From assembly GCA_009746045.1 (NCBI GenBank), contig RPFO01002336.1:1-43397 (forward strand): a stretch of DNA of 43,397 nt, written 5' to 3'. Below the pieces are notes generated by a model. That model searched no databases. It was not told where the DNA came from and saw only the letters and a program-made list of their open reading frames with translations. This stretch comes from Mesostigma viride. Taxonomy: Eukaryota > Streptophyta > Mesostigmatophyceae > Mesostigmatales > Mesostigmataceae. A program made the translations under genes and the position numbers. How positions within the stretch are numbered: the first letter of the stretch is position 1; every line of letters starts with the position of its first letter. Below are positions 42,855 to 43,397 of the stretch, piece by piece.

Positions 42855-43397
42855 TCAGTATGTCTGCTGCAGGGCCTTCTTGCGCTTCCTCAGGGCAGCA
42901 TCTCCTTGGAGGCGGCCTTGATGGCGTTGTCGATCTCGATGTACTCGCTGGTCATGCTCCTCATGTCCGCCCTCCACTGTTCCGCGTCGTGGCCGTTCAT
43001 TTGCAGGGACCGTCGTTGCAATATGAGACACAAAATGTCCTCCCGGGAACGCACTCTACAGCCCGCCACGGACACGACACCGGGTGCGCCCCAGATGTTC
43101 TGCAACTGCGGGCTGCCGACTCCCCCACACGCCGAACGCCGCGGTGTCCGCCACTCAGGAAGCCGAAGACCTGTTCCCGGTAGGCTCCGAGGACACCCGT
43201 TAGAATCGCGGGTCCAGCACGTGGTGTTGTTGGTGACGAGCTGGCCGAAGGCCCCCGTGGTGGCCACCCCGATGGAGCCCCAGTTTGGTCGTGCTCACGG
43301 CGCCGGGATGTATGGCCGCAGCGTCTGGATGTCCGATACGGGGAATCTTGCTGTTGCTGGATGTAGCCCACGCCGACCTTGTAGTCGTCGATGGGTG
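42855..43397 (-). CDS. Partial unknown protein, frame broken several times, runs off the right edge
   Basis: Pieces of one protein appear in alternating frames: DDYKVGVGYIQQQQDSP, then VSDIQTLRPYIPAP, NWGSIGVATTGAFGQLVTNN, VLGAYREQVFGFLSG, AGCRVRSREDILCLILQRRS, EQWRADMRSMTSEYIEIDNA, and finally LRKRKKALQQTY before the stop at 42857-42855. Each change fits one or two lost bases, for example in GGGG at 43340-43343 and GGG at 42893-42895. The start lies beyond the window. Indel density is higher here than elsewhere, as expected near a low-coverage contig end. No family is recognised; a structural protein is possible. Confidence 0.4.

Overview
The window looks like a GC-rich genome segment of a large eukaryotic DNA virus (nucleocytoplasmic type, probably infecting an alga or other protist), either free or integrated in its host. 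The viral signature is a D5-like superfamily 3 helicase, an archaeo-eukaryotic (herpes UL52-like) primase, a poxvirus A22-type Holliday junction resolvase, a YqaJ nuclease, BRO-N and KilA-N proteins, several virus-type proteins of unknown function, F-box and RING/TRAF proteins, one tRNA, and many short membrane proteins packed on both strands. No capsid, DNA polymerase or packaging ATPase gene is seen, so the family cannot be fixed.

Layout. 1-4341: small membrane proteins, the 5' half of an adenosylcobalamin-dependent ribonucleotide reductase (minus strand, apparently split by introns that hold antisense genes), a conserved virus protein, and the 5' half of a capping-enzyme-like nucleotidyltransferase. 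4342-12649: an 8.3-kb mobile element with ~31-bp terminal inverted repeats and a GATC target duplication, inserted into that nucleotidyltransferase gene. It is full of hexanucleotide arrays, a 617-bp palindrome and ~173-bp tandem repeats, and carries broken ORFs of its own. 12650-16046: the rest of the nucleotidyltransferase, primase, cobalamin adenosyltransferase, SLATT membrane protein. 16100-25920: DNA-handling module (Vsr/PD-(D/E)XK-like nuclease, BRO-like proteins, resolvase, YqaJ nuclease, KilA-N nuclease, tRNA-Ile). 25958-33108: three adjacent minus-strand fibre/adhesin-like genes. 33152-43397: zinc-binding proteins, D5 helicase, F-box proteins, RING/TRAF protein and a frameshift-dense partial gene at the window edge.

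Working together: the ribonucleotide reductase and the adenosyltransferase would form a B12-dependent dNTP supply. Primase, helicase, resolvase and YqaJ nuclease would serve replication and recombination. The fibre cluster would serve attachment.

Technical caution: more than a dozen genes are each broken by exactly one missing base, usually in a G or C run. This points to homopolymer under-calling in the consensus rather than decay, so several features below are annotated across such breaks.
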